Source: Bacteroidetes bacterium GWF2_33_16
Lineage (GTDB): Bacteria > Bacteroidota > Bacteroidia > Bacteroidales > UBA12077
Direction of reading: 5' to 3'
Assembly (NCBI GenBank): GCA_001768565.1
Contig: MEOE01000011.1
Coordinates: 1 to 64,000, forward strand
DNA length: 64,000 nucleotides
This document shows, piece after piece, positions 35,469 through 45,160 of the stretch (its first letter is position 1; every line of letters begins with the position of its first letter). The notes beneath the pieces were generated by a model. That model saw only the letters and a program-made list of their open reading frames with translations. It ran no database searches and had not been told where the DNA came from. The translations under genes and the position numbers were made by a program.

Positions 35469-36443
35469 TTATTTGAATATTGCAATATCTTTTTCACCAG
35501 TTGATTTCGCGTAAGCTCTAAACATAAGATTGGTATTAAAAACCATAGCTATATTTCCGTCTTTATCGACTGCGATTATTCCACCATCTCCTTTAACATT
35601 GGTTAACTTGTCCATAATAACAAGGTTAGAAGCTTCTATTAAGCTCATGTTTTTATATTCCATAAGAGCAGAAATATCGTGAGCAACAGTATATCGGATA
35701 AAAAACTCACCATGTCCGGTACCAGAAATTGCACAGGTGTTATTATTTGCATAATTACCGGCACCAATAATTGGAGAGTCACCTATTCGGTTAAAGCGTT
35801 TATTAGTTCGTCCTCCTGTTGATGTTCCGGCAGCAAGATTTCCATATTTATCTAATACAACACAACCTACAGTACCATGTTTTTCTGATACAAGTTCTTT
35901 TTGTAGACCTTTCCATCTATCTTCGGTATAAAAATAAGTCGAATCAACTATTTCCAAACCTTGTAGTTTTGCAAACTCAGATGCACCCTTACCCGATAAT
36001 AAAACATGTTCAGAGTTGGTCATTACTTTTATTGCAGCTGAAATAGGATTTTTGATATCCATTACACAGGTTACAGCTCCAGCACTTAAATCTTTTCCTA
36101 ACATTATTGATGCATCGAGCTCATTATGCCCATCGTGATTAAAAACTGCACCTTTGCCTGCATTAAAAAGTGGACAATCTTCAAGGTAGTTTATTGTTTT
36201 TTCAACTGCCTCAAGGCATGTTCCTCCATCTGAAAGAATTTTTTCTCCTATAGCTAAAGCATTTCCTAATTCCTGTTTATATTGATTTTGTTTTTCTTCA
36301 CTGAAACTCAAAGGATCGCTATTGCCTGCACCACCATGAAGTACAATTACATAATCAGGTTTATTGATTATAGTTTCTTTTTTTGAGCAGCCAACAATAA
36401 GTAATAACGCAACAGCAATAAATAATAAAGTAATATTTTTCAT
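35469..36443 (-). CDS. Isoaspartyl peptidase/L-asparaginase lipoprotein (Ntn hydrolase)
   Basis: The 324-residue protein has a lipobox (IVGCSKKE, Cys19), then VIVLHGGAG near the mature start and the nucleophile Thr191 in the motif KHGTVGCVVLD, where autoproteolysis would split the chain into alpha and beta subunits. GGRTNKRFNRIGDSPIIGAGNYAN forms the substrate pocket. It cleaves isoaspartyl dipeptides or asparagine in the envelope. It lies 69 bases upstream of the subtilase gene, both on the minus strand. Confidence 0.93.
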   Translation of the reverse strand: MKNITLLFIAVALLLIVGCSKKETIINKPDYVIVLHGGAGNSDPLSFSEEKQNQYKQELGNALAIGEKILSDGGTCLEAVEKTINYLEDCPLFNAGKGAVFNHDGHNELDASIMLGKDLSAGAVTCVMDIKNPISAAIKVMTNSEHVLLSGKGASEFAKLQGLEIVDSTYFYTEDRWKGLQKELVSEKHGTVGCVVLDKYGNLAAGTSTGGRTNKRFNRIGDSPIIGAGNYANNNTCAISGTGHGEFFIRYTVAHDISALMEYKNMSLIEASNLVIMDKLTNVKGDGGIIAVDKDGNIAMVFNTNLMFRAYAKSTGEKDIAIFK

Positions 36444-36541
36444 GTCGAATAAATTGATTGTTAATATTGAAAAGACAATTTACAAATAATCTACAAACAA
36501 TTCTCTATTTATGTTATTTTTACATTATTAATCTATTTGCA

Positions 36542-38374
36542 ATGAAACAGCGGCTCAAAATATTTTTACTATATTCATTTTATTGGCTTTTAATATTTAT
36601 AGTTTCAAGGTTGTTTTTTCTTTTTTATAGTTTTTCTCTTTCGTTTAAACTACCTATAAAAGAATGGTTTTTTATTTTTATAAATGGAATAAAACTTGAT
36701 ATCTCTGCTACTGGTTATATTATGGCAATTGTTTCAATTTTTTTAATTCTCACATCCTTCAATAGTGGCAAGATTATAAGTAAGATTTTTTCAATATTAA
36801 CATTGTTTTTCTTGATTTTTTCTATGGTCATTGTTGTGTCTGATTTGGAGTTGTATCAGAATTGGGGTTACAGAATGGATGCCACTCCTTTATTTTATCT
36901 ACTAAAACCAAAAGATGCTATGGCTTCGGTAGAGACCTGGCTTACTATTGTTCTTTTTGGCGTTATGATTATTCTTACAATTCTCTGGTATTTAGTTTAT
37001 AAAAAGAAAATACTACCCAATGTATTAATGATTAAGAAATCAGGGGTAGTAAGCATGTTGGTGTTTCTTTTTATTACTGCATTAATGATTATACCTATTC
37101 GTGGTGGAATTGGAATTGCTCCTATGAATACAGGTAAAGTATATTTTAGTAAAAATAATTTTTCAAATCATGCTGCCATAAATGTAGTATGGAATGTAGT
37201 AAACTCACTTATTTACAGGAAAAATGCTGAAAGATCGTATAGTTTAATTGAAACATCCGAAGCAGAGAAAATATTTGAAGGTTTAAATAAACAAGATGGG
37301 AATAGGCAAAATATTATAAAATCAGCCAAACCTAATGTTGTTATAATAATACTCGAAAGTTTTTCATCAAAAATTCTTGAGTCAGCTGGAGGAAAGTGGC
37401 CTGTAGCGAAGAATCTAAATGAATTATCAAAAAAGGGGGTATTATTTACAAACTTTTATGCTAATGCGGATCGCAGCGATAAAGGTATTGTATCTATTTT
37501 AAGCGGGTACCCAGCACAACCAACATCCTCAGTAATAAAGTTTCCGAGTAAAACACAATCGCTTCCATTTTTAAGTACTGAGCTTAAAAAAGTTGGTTAC
37601 GAAAGCTACTTCTATTATGGAGGTAATATTGATTTTGCAAATATGCGATCCTATTTTTTAAACGGTGGATTTGAACATTTGATCGTAGATAAGAACTTCG
37701 AGAAAAAATTAAACACTTCGAAGTGGGGCGTACATGATGAGTTTGTTTTTGAAAAATTATATTCAGATCTTTTAGTTGATTTTCTTCCTTTTTTCAAAGT
37801 GTTTTTTACACTTAGCAGTCACGATCCTTTTGAGGTTCCTTTTAAATCAGATAATAATGGAAGAGATCGATCTTCACAATATTTAAATTCGATTTGCTAT
37901 ACCGATAGCTGTTTAGGCGATTTTTTCAATAAAATAAAATCTACGGATATATGGAATAATACACTTTTCATTTTGGTTGCAGATCATGGCAGCGCAAGAC
38001 CTGGAAGTGACCCAGTTTACGGAATCGAAAAGTATAAAATACCTATGATTTGGCTTGGAGGACCTTTGGAAAATAATCATTTTATAGTTGATGTTTTTGG
38101 ATCGCAGATCGATATTGCAAAAACACTATTAAACCAGCTTAATCTTAATTCCTATAGTTTTAAGTTTAGTAAAGACCTATTTGATAATTCAGGCGATAAA
38201 TTCGGGTATTATGCTTTCAATGATGGTTTTGGTTTTGTCAATAATTCATCTGAAATAATATTTGATAATACAAATTCATCTTTATTGTATAAAAATGGGA
38301 TTAATACCGATTCAACATTAATTAAAGGAAAGGCTTTTCTGCAGGTTTCTTCATTGGATTTTCTAAATCGTTAA
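36542..38374 (+). CDS. Second LtaS-like membrane phosphotransferase-fold protein
   Basis: The protein is 610 residues from the start chosen (MKQRLKIFLL). The longer frame to 36458 would place 28 hydrophobic residues in what should be the promoter region. Five membrane helices come first, then an alkaline-phosphatase-type domain: NVVIIILESFSSKIL (metal-binding Glu), ADRSDKGIVSILSGYPAQP (nucleophile region, Ser), FFTLSSHDPFEVP, and LVADHGSARPG (metal ligands). It probably modifies envelope glycolipids or glycans. It is divergent from the isoaspartyl peptidase gene and differs clearly from the other LtaS-like protein in this window. Confidence 0.87.
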   Translation: MKQRLKIFLLYSFYWLLIFIVSRLFFLFYSFSLSFKLPIKEWFFIFINGIKLDISATGYIMAIVSIFLILTSFNSGKIISKIFSILTLFFLIFSMVIVVSDLELYQNWGYRMDATPLFYLLKPKDAMASVETWLTIVLFGVMIILTILWYLVYKKKILPNVLMIKKSGVVSMLVFLFITALMIIPIRGGIGIAPMNTGKVYFSKNNFSNHAAINVVWNVVNSLIYRKNAERSYSLIETSEAEKIFEGLNKQDGNRQNIIKSAKPNVVIIILESFSSKILESAGGKWPVAKNLNELSKKGVLFTNFYANADRSDKGIVSILSGYPAQPTSSVIKFPSKTQSLPFLSTELKKVGYESYFYYGGNIDFANMRSYFLNGGFEHLIVDKNFEKKLNTSKWGVHDEFVFEKLYSDLLVDFLPFFKVFFTLSSHDPFEVPFKSDNNGRDRSSQYLNSICYTDSCLGDFFNKIKSTDIWNNTLFILVADHGSARPGSDPVYGIEKYKIPMIWLGGPLENNHFIVDVFGSQIDIAKTLLNQLNLNSYSFKFSKDLFDNSGDKFGYYAFNDGFGFVNNSSEIIFDNTNSSLLYKNGINTDSTLIKGKAFLQVSSLDFLNR

Positions 38375-38500
38375 AACTAGTTTTTGTTTTGTTGAACATT
38401 TGTTTCAATTTTATGTTTGATGTATTAAATGTTAAACAAAATTCCTGATGTCGTGTTATTCTTTTATTTGCTTATTGAGTTTACTTCATGTTTGTTCATT

Positions 38501-38527
38501 TCTATTGTAATGAGGAATTACAATAGA
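38501..38527. promoter_or_regulatory. Perfect 11-bp inverted repeat
   Basis: TCTATTGTAAT and ATTACAATAGA are separated by GAGGA, 122 bases before the DHOD-like gene. There is no T-run, so it is not a terminator. It could be a regulator-binding site or an mRNA hairpin. Confidence 0.5.
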
Positions 38528-38648
38528 GGAATATATTATAAGAAAAGACTATTTAATATTGCTAAACTGGAGCTATTTTGAAATTACTTGATTTGAAACA
38601 ATAGAATCATTAAATTTATAAATCAACATAAACCTAAAAATTACAACT

Positions 38649-39641
38649 ATGGCAAATTTAACCGTAAGTTACTTGGGATTAACTTTAAGAAATCCAATTA
38701 TAGCTGCAAGTTCAGGATTGACGAATTCAATTTCCGATATTAAAGAATTTGAAGAAAGAGGAGCAGGGGCAATTGTTCTAAAATCCATTTTTGAGGAAGA
38801 AATTAGAAGAGAGCTAGAAAAAGACTTAAACAAAATGAATAGGGCTAACTTTTTATATCCTGAAACAATGGATTATTATGACACCTATGCTTCGGACGAT
38901 AGTCTTACAAATTATCTTAAATTAATAAGCGATTCTAAAAAAGCGGTAAAAATACCTATTATAGCTAGTATTAATTGTGTAACAGCTGAAAAATGGCCTT
39001 ATTATGCTCAAAACTTGCAGGATGCTGGTGCTGATGCACTCGAGTTGAATATTTTTGTTATGCCATCGGATTTTACAAAATCAGCTGATGAAAATGAAAA
39101 AGTATATTTCAATATTGTAAAAGAAGTAAAAAAACATGTTAAGATTCCCGTAGCTCTTAAGATTAGTTATTATTCAGCTAATCTTAGTGCATTTATTCAG
39201 AATCTTTCAAATTCAGGAATTCAAGGTTTGGTATTGTTTAACCGATTTTACAGTCCTGATATCGATATTAATAATTATGAAGTTTTATCGACCAATGTAT
39301 TAAGCTCACCAAAGGAATTGTCAATATCACTGCGATGGATTGCTATTATGTCGGGTAGAGTTGGTTGTGATCTTGCTGCTACAACTGGCATACACGATGG
39401 AGCCGGAGTAATTAAGCAATTGTTGGCCGGTGCGAATGTAGTTCAGGTTGCATCTGCATTTTATAAGAATGGTAAAGAACAATTAACCAATATGCTTGAT
39501 GATCTTACAACCTGGATGGATCAGAAAGGATACAAAACAATTGATGAGTTTCATGGAAAAATGAGTCAGGCTAAAATTAATAATCCTGCTGCCTACGAAC
39601 GAATGCAGTTTATGAAGTACTTTGCAGGAAAAGGTTTGTAA
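38649..39641 (+). CDS. Dihydroorotate-dehydrogenase-like FMN protein
   Basis: The 330-residue TIM barrel resembles PyrD (LTVSYLGLTLRNPIIAASSGLT; GADALELNIFVMPSD; PVALKISYY; GCDLAATTGIHDGAGVIKQLLAGANVVQVASAFY), with a phosphate-binding segment (IHDGAGVIKQLLAGANVVQVAS) for FMN. The catalytic Cys/Ser lid of authentic PyrD is not clear, and no pyrimidine gene is nearby. It is annotated in many Bacteroidota as dihydroorotate dehydrogenase-like; the substrate is not established. It is transcribed alone after a 274-base gap. Confidence 0.85.
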   Translation: MANLTVSYLGLTLRNPIIAASSGLTNSISDIKEFEERGAGAIVLKSIFEEEIRRELEKDLNKMNRANFLYPETMDYYDTYASDDSLTNYLKLISDSKKAVKIPIIASINCVTAEKWPYYAQNLQDAGADALELNIFVMPSDFTKSADENEKVYFNIVKEVKKHVKIPVALKISYYSANLSAFIQNLSNSGIQGLVLFNRFYSPDIDINNYEVLSTNVLSSPKELSISLRWIAIMSGRVGCDLAATTGIHDGAGVIKQLLAGANVVQVASAFYKNGKEQLTNMLDDLTTWMDQKGYKTIDEFHGKMSQAKINNPAAYERMQFMKYFAGKGL

Positions 39642-39723
39642 AAGATACATGTACAAAGTTGCCGCTTGCATGCGGCCTTTAGATTTGAGTTTTGTGTTAC
39701 TTTGAGCAATACTTCGTGTTTCC

Positions 39724-39742
39724 CCTGCCTGCCGCAGGCAGG
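39724..39742. repeat. GC-rich palindrome of the CCTGCCTGCC family
   Basis: CCTGCCTGCCGCAGGCAGG is a 19-bp palindrome of the same family as the 20-bp units near base 15,000. A short GCCGC/GCGGC hairpin lies upstream at 39661-39676. Confidence 0.7.
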
Positions 39743-39845
39743 TTTGTTGTAAAAATTTATAAATCAAACCTATTAAAAGCACCTGGAAATTTATTCGGGT
39801 GTTTTTATTTTATTGTTTATTTTTATACAGGATTGAATTTTCACT

Positions 39846-41186
39846 ATGTATGCAATAATAGATATCGAAACAACTGGATTAAGTCCTGCAATTGAGAAAA
39901 TAACTGAGATTGCCATTTACCTGCACGATGGGGAAAAAGTTACTGGTAGTTTTGTTACACTTATTAATCCTGAACGAAGAATTTCGCCATATATCACGCA
40001 ATTAACCGGAATTACAAACCAAATGGTCGAAAATGCTCCTAAATTCTGGGAGATAGCTAAGGAAATTATAACGCTTACCGAGAATAGAATTTTTGTAGCA
40101 CATAATGCTTCTTTTGACTATAATTTTATTCGAAGCGAATTTAAAAGCTTGGGATATGATTTCTCACGTGATCGTCTTTGTACTGTTAAGCTAAGTAGAA
40201 AGATTATTCCGGGATTTAAATCGTATAGTTTAGGAAATCTTTGTAATTCGCTAAATATAGTGGTTAATAATCGCCATAGAGCTTCGGGTGATGCATTAGC
40301 TACTACAAAATTATTTGAAATATTACTCGAAAAAGATAGAACGCTTGGCCAGAAATCAAATTCGAAATTTTACAATATTGAAGCTTCAAAAATAGCCGGT
40401 TTGCCCGAAGAAACAGGTGTTTACTATTTTTATAATCAACAGGGTGATATAATCTATATTGGTAAAAGCAAAGACATTCGTACCAGAGTGTTTAGCCACT
40501 TTCGCAATGAGAATACAACAAAATCGATTAAAATGGCCGACGAAATTTTTGATATTTCATACGAGTTAACTGGTAGTGAGTTGGTTGCATTACTTTTGGA
40601 ATCGAACGAAATAAAAGTACATAAACCTAAATATAACCGGCGCCAAAGAAGAACAATGAATCACTCCGGTATTTTTAAACGGATTGATGAGTTTGGATAT
40701 ATTAACTTTATTGTTGAAGGGATCAAAAACGAGGTTCCATTAGTTGCTTTTAATTCTGCTAAAGAAGCAAAAGAAAGGTTGTATAATTTAACAGAGAAAT
40801 ATCATCTTTGTCAGAAATTATGTGGTTTGTACGAAGCCTCGGGTTCGTGTTTTTTTTATCAGATAAAAAAATGTAAGGGAGCTTGTGTTCAGGAAGAAGC
40901 AGTAGTGTTATACAATAATCGCGCGCAAAAAATGCTTGAAGAACTTTGCCTTTCCTGGAAAAACTTTATTGTTATTGATAAGGGACGAAATGAAAACGAG
41001 CGAGCTATAATTAAAGTATCAAACGGAAGCTATATTGGATTTGGATATGCTGATCTGGATTTTATTAATCAAAACATTGAAGATTTAACAGAAGTAATTA
41101 AAAAATACCCCGACAATAAAGATATTCAACAAATAATTAAAACCTACCTGAGACAGCACAATGTGGAAAAGTTGATTAAGTTTTAA
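39846..41186 (+). CDS. DnaQ-type 3'-5' exonuclease fused to GIY-YIG (UvrC-N-like) nuclease
   Basis: The 446-residue fusion: residues 1-165 form a DEDDh exonuclease (IIDIETTGLSP, VAHNASFDYNF, HRASGDALATTK), residues about 195-280 a GIY-YIG domain (GVYYFYNQQGDIIYIGKSKDIRTRVFSHF), followed by a Cys-rich region (KLCGLYEASGSCFFYQIKKCKGAC) as in UvrC/Cho-type proteins. Known homologues are widespread in Bacteroidota and resemble the Cho nuclease of repair. The role is inferred: incision and trimming in DNA repair. Confidence 0.92.
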   Translation: MYAIIDIETTGLSPAIEKITEIAIYLHDGEKVTGSFVTLINPERRISPYITQLTGITNQMVENAPKFWEIAKEIITLTENRIFVAHNASFDYNFIRSEFKSLGYDFSRDRLCTVKLSRKIIPGFKSYSLGNLCNSLNIVVNNRHRASGDALATTKLFEILLEKDRTLGQKSNSKFYNIEASKIAGLPEETGVYYFYNQQGDIIYIGKSKDIRTRVFSHFRNENTTKSIKMADEIFDISYELTGSELVALLLESNEIKVHKPKYNRRQRRTMNHSGIFKRIDEFGYINFIVEGIKNEVPLVAFNSAKEAKERLYNLTEKYHLCQKLCGLYEASGSCFFYQIKKCKGACVQEEAVVLYNNRAQKMLEELCLSWKNFIVIDKGRNENERAIIKVSNGSYIGFGYADLDFINQNIEDLTEVIKKYPDNKDIQQIIKTYLRQHNVEKLIKF

Positions 41187-41319
41187 TTTAAATATAAAAA
41201 ATATTACAATTTGAAAACTATTTTAGACTTTCCAAATTAATTATCTTGAACAACATAAAGTGTTTTAACCTCATTAAATACCTTCTCTACTTATTCTTCT
41301 AGGTTTCATAAAGAATTGA

Positions 41320-43200
41320 TTAGTCTTTTATACATCTTACCGATAATCCATAAGTTTTATTGGTATATGCCTTAAATGAATTATTGTAATTGTACATCAT
41401 ATAGAAATAATTTGAAAACTTAGTACTGTATTCATTCGATAACCACCAGTCCCCTTCAATAGTCATAAAATCGAAAAGCCCATCAGGATCTCTTTTACCT
41501 CCTGGCAAAGCAGTAAAATCAAATTCATCTGTTGCATCTGTGTTTGGAGTTTTCCAATGTGTTGTTCCAGCTTCTTTAAGTTTTTTACCAACCTCAGTTG
41601 CTCCACCTAAATATGAAATAAGTGTATCGTAGTCGCTTTCCGTTGGAACATGCCAGCCTGTAGGGCATAATTTATTTGTATTAACAGCATACCAGTTATA
41701 AAGTGCGCCATAAGTATTTTTATATGTAGCATTAGTATCATAAAAGCAATATCCTCCTGAAGTAAGAGTGTTCCATATAGAATCGTTATTAACTAACGTA
41801 ATATTTGTGCCATCATTGTATTTGGTTGTTTTCAGGTTTTGCGTCATCCAGCATTGATATCCAATACCAATAGTTTGGTAATTGTTTGCGTCGGCATCAA
41901 CTACTGATCCTGTTAAGCCTGTAATAACTGTTGTAAACGATAAGTCGTCGCCATAGTTTGTTCCTAGCTCATTTATTGCAACAACCCTGAAATGATATAG
42001 TGTATTTGCCAGTAAATTAGAAATATTTGCACTTACTGTAGAATCTCCATTTCCAGTTACCGGATTTTCAGATGCATTTGCTGTTTGTCCATATGCTGTT
42101 GATGTGCCATACTCGAATGATACAGTAGTACTTAAATTGTGTGCATTAACCAAGCCATTCAGTGTGCTGCTATATGCTTCAAGATTAGATTGTTTAACTG
42201 TAGTTGCTGAAGGTATTTCTCCTAATGTGGTAAAACTTATTTCTTCACCATAATTTGTACCAAAGCTATTGGTTGCAAAAGCTTTTACGTAGTAAATGGT
42301 TCCCGGTGTAAGGTTATTTATTGTATCAAGAAAAGAGCCTATTCCATTACCTAATGCCATTTTTGTTCCAGTATTTTCTGATTCAACAGATGTTCCCCAA
42401 TAAATACCTCTTTCGGTTATCGCAGATCCACCATCGGAGCTTATATTGCCGCCGGCAACAGCAGAATGAGTTTCTACATTTCTTGGAATTATTGTTGATA
42501 CAAGAGGTAATTCAACTGTCGTTATAAAGCTTAATTCATTTCCATACGAAGTACCTTTTCCATTGGTCGCAAATGCTCTTACATAATATGTAACACCTCT
42601 CGATAAACCTGAAAGGGTATCTGAAAAAGGGCCATCGCCACTTCCCATAGATATTTTTGCTCCGGTATTTATTGTGTTTTCTGTTGTTCCCCAGTAAACA
42701 CCTTTCTCTACTATAGCTGTACCACCGTTATCTAAAACATCTCCTCCAACGACAGCAGAATCAACTTTTATATCAGTTACTTCGGCAGTTATAATTATTG
42801 GATAATTAATTTGAGTTGTGAAAAATGTTTCGTTGCCATATGCAATGCCTGCAGTATTTTTGGCGTATGCTTTTACATAATATTTAACTCCTGGCGTTAA
42901 ATTATCAAGTGTTTCATAAAAAACGCCTAAACCGCTTCCAATTTGTATTTTTGTTCCTGTGGTTTCGGAGTTTTCAGAAATACTCCAATAAATACCACGC
43001 TCCGAAATATCTCCTCCTCCGTTATACAACACCTTGCCGCCAACTTTTGCCGAAGTAGAATAAATTTCTTCAACCGATGCAGTTGCTACATCAGGTAAAA
43101 CAACTTTTTCTTCATCCTCGCATGCAAAAAAAACTATAAATAAAAGAGATAATGCGAATGTTAAAAAATGATATTTTTTCATTGTAAATTGTTTTTTCAT
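41320..43200 (-). CDS. Surface lipoprotein with three 98-residue repeats and a FISUMP domain
   Basis: The 626-residue lipoprotein has a lipobox ending FFAC (Cys27) followed by EDEE. A second ATG six codons in (43182) fits equally as start. Three Ig/FN3-like repeats follow with an exact 98-residue period (GIYW or GVYW with Trp at 72, 170 and 268), then a more divergent FN3-like module. Residues about 430-626 form a FISUMP domain: YQCWMTQNLKT, ALYNWYAV, CPTGWHVPTESDYDTLI, and GLSVRCIKD. It is the last gene of a four-gene surface cluster. FISUMP domains are tied to surface display in Bacteroidota; the ligand is unknown. Confidence 0.88.
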   Translation of the reverse strand: MKKQFTMKKYHFLTFALSLLFIVFFACEDEEKVVLPDVATASVEEIYSTSAKVGGKVLYNGGGDISERGIYWSISENSETTGTKIQIGSGLGVFYETLDNLTPGVKYYVKAYAKNTAGIAYGNETFFTTQINYPIIITAEVTDIKVDSAVVGGDVLDNGGTAIVEKGVYWGTTENTINTGAKISMGSGDGPFSDTLSGLSRGVTYYVRAFATNGKGTSYGNELSFITTVELPLVSTIIPRNVETHSAVAGGNISSDGGSAITERGIYWGTSVESENTGTKMALGNGIGSFLDTINNLTPGTIYYVKAFATNSFGTNYGEEISFTTLGEIPSATTVKQSNLEAYSSTLNGLVNAHNLSTTVSFEYGTSTAYGQTANASENPVTGNGDSTVSANISNLLANTLYHFRVVAINELGTNYGDDLSFTTVITGLTGSVVDADANNYQTIGIGYQCWMTQNLKTTKYNDGTNITLVNNDSIWNTLTSGGYCFYDTNATYKNTYGALYNWYAVNTNKLCPTGWHVPTESDYDTLISYLGGATEVGKKLKEAGTTHWKTPNTDATDEFDFTALPGGKRDPDGLFDFMTIEGDWWLSNEYSTKFSNYFYMMYNYNNSFKAYTNKTYGLSVRCIKD

Positions 43201-43212
43201 TTCCGTTCCTTG

Positions 43213-45129
43213 TTAAAGCTTAATAACTGATTTCCCTGATTTAGAATCGAGGTTCATAGATTTTTCCATTTCATTTTTTACCGAAGATAATACTTCGTTT
43301 ATAAAGCTTTCTTTATATTGTGGTTCGGATTTTACCTTAACAAAGAAGGGATGTGTATTTATATCTATCCCTTTCTCTTTAAGTATTTGTTCTGCCATCG
43401 ATAATCCTTCCAATACCTGTTCTCGTGTTACCTCATAATAAATAACTGTTTCTGCATTGTCAGTTTCTTGATCAACTTTTAAGGTATTTGCATCGTAACT
43501 TTCTTGTTGGTTATTTTGCATTAATTCTGAATAACCCGGAATAACCTGAGCCAATACATTATTCATTTTATTTAACTGATCTTTCAACTCATTTATCTCA
43601 GTTTCTTGTTCAGTAATTTTTTGCTGTTGTTTTATGCTCAAACGAATAACATCATTAGTATTTAATCCTACAGCTACATTTACGTAACTATAATCTTGTG
43701 CAGAAGTCTCAGACCATGCAATACCAACAATTTTTTGATATTCTTCGGGTTTAATATCTTCGGGCGAAACTGCTATTCCCGCTCCATTATTATTACCTCC
43801 TGGGATAATATAATCGCCTGATTTAACTTCTCCAAATACTTTAACAGGTACTTGACCCATGAAAGCTACCTTTGCAAATTCATCTTCTTTACCTTCAGTT
43901 GGCATATTTCCAAGTACAATTGGTTTCTTCGAAATCACCATATAAAATTCAGCCATGTTGGTCATCTTACTTATCAATCCACCTTTAACTCCAACAATAT
44001 CTCCAGGCATTAATGTTTCGTTCAGATTTGCTTTTGGAAGCCATTCGGCATAATCACCAGCCCCTGATTGATAAGTTACACCAATATTTTGATGGGCATA
44101 AACATTGTATAAAATTGGTTCAGTTATACACAAAGCCAGATTGGCCGATTCCATTACCACTTCGGCAATTGCTCCTGCAATTAATGATGGTATTGGAGCC
44201 GTTACGCAAGCTCCGAGTCCGGCACATGCTGTGGATGAAGATGAAGCTGATACTACTCCTGCTGCTGCCTTGGCAACATCAACAGTTGAACGAACTATTT
44301 CATTTGCAAAAAGTACGTTGTCAAAAATATATTCAGGATCAGATAAAAGTTCTGAGGTTGTTTGCCCCTCAATACGTCCCTGAACGCCAGCATCATCGAA
44401 AAAGGTGGCAAAGTAATTACCACTGCTTCGTGTGCCATTTACCTTTATTGCAATACCCTGATCGCTTCCCTGAACTAGCAATGGATAAGACTCCTGGCTT
44501 GAGCTTTCGCCACCTACATTTGTGTTAATAACTACCTGGCCGTTTAAATTGCTGGTAGAGTTTACAGTTAAGTTATTGTGTAAGGTTGTTTGCTCATCAA
44601 CGCTTAAGGTTCCTGTTAAAAATGTAGGACTCCCATTGGTTACATTTAGTCTGTTTTTTAAACTTGTAACCCCATCAACAATTAATGTTCCTGTAGCTGT
44701 TATATTTTTATGATATGCATAGGGTACAAAAGTAAGCTCCTGATAGCTGAAATCAACATAAAAAGTTTCAGTTTCGCTAATACTGATATCAACTTTAAGG
44801 TCTTTTGGAGCACCGTTCCAATCAATCTCAATAAATAAAGCCGGACTGTTTGTTGTTCGAACACCCCAGCCAATTATTACATTGATCATTCCAAACTCAT
44901 CTGTAGTAGTTGCATGTTCTTCCTGATAATCGATAGTGCCATTCGCATCAAGAATAGTAAAACGTATTTTAATATCTCGATTTGGAAGAATGTTATCATT
45001 AATATCTTTTCCGGGTATTTCCTGGCTCTTTGAATCTATAATAACAGCTTGGTAATTAATGCCCTGAGACTGACCCCACAACTTAATGATAGAAAAGAAC
45101 ATCAAGCTAAAAAACAATATCTTTTTCAT
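43213..45129 (-). CDS. Secreted tail-fibre-like protein with peptidase G2-like segment and coiled coil
   Basis: The 638-residue protein has a signal peptide (cleavage near LWGQS). Its N-terminal domain is typical of Bacteroidota tail-fibre-like proteins (GINYQAVIIDSKSQEIPGK; IRFTILDANG; NVIIGWG), then beta-helix-like repeats (TLSVDEQTTLHNNLTVNST), an Ala/Val-rich hydrophobic stretch (about 280-330), a G2-like segment (GDYAEWLP, MPGDIVGVKGG) and a C-terminal coiled coil (about 490-530). Such proteins form trimeric surface fibres. The T9SS sorting tail is absent. It is 12 bases from the FISUMP gene and part of a four-gene cluster. Confidence 0.75.
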   Translation of the reverse strand: MKKILFFSLMFFSIIKLWGQSQGINYQAVIIDSKSQEIPGKDINDNILPNRDIKIRFTILDANGTIDYQEEHATTTDEFGMINVIIGWGVRTTNSPALFIEIDWNGAPKDLKVDISISETETFYVDFSYQELTFVPYAYHKNITATGTLIVDGVTSLKNRLNVTNGSPTFLTGTLSVDEQTTLHNNLTVNSTSNLNGQVVINTNVGGESSSQESYPLLVQGSDQGIAIKVNGTRSSGNYFATFFDDAGVQGRIEGQTTSELLSDPEYIFDNVLFANEIVRSTVDVAKAAAGVVSASSSSTACAGLGACVTAPIPSLIAGAIAEVVMESANLALCITEPILYNVYAHQNIGVTYQSGAGDYAEWLPKANLNETLMPGDIVGVKGGLISKMTNMAEFYMVISKKPIVLGNMPTEGKEDEFAKVAFMGQVPVKVFGEVKSGDYIIPGGNNNGAGIAVSPEDIKPEEYQKIVGIAWSETSAQDYSYVNVAVGLNTNDVIRLSIKQQQKITEQETEINELKDQLNKMNNVLAQVIPGYSELMQNNQQESYDANTLKVDQETDNAETVIYYEVTREQVLEGLSMAEQILKEKGIDINTHPFFVKVKSEPQYKESFINEVLSSVKNEMEKSMNLDSKSGKSVIKL

Positions 45130-45160
45130 AGTAATATATATTTTGAGAAATAATCTGTTA

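Noticed and set aside
36458..36541. Upstream extension of the second LtaS-like gene
   Set aside because: It would leave only 14 bases to the divergent gene and adds a hydrophobic stretch before a complete membrane-helix start at 36542.
38412..38419. TATGTTTG as promoter of the DHOD-like gene
   Set aside because: It fits TAnnTTTG but lies 230 bases upstream with no supporting TTG at the right distance; likely chance in AT-rich DNA.
44013..44713. Open frames on the plus strand opposite the tail-fibre gene
   Set aside because: They lie entirely within the well-supported minus-strand gene, with no family signature and composition typical of antisense shadows.
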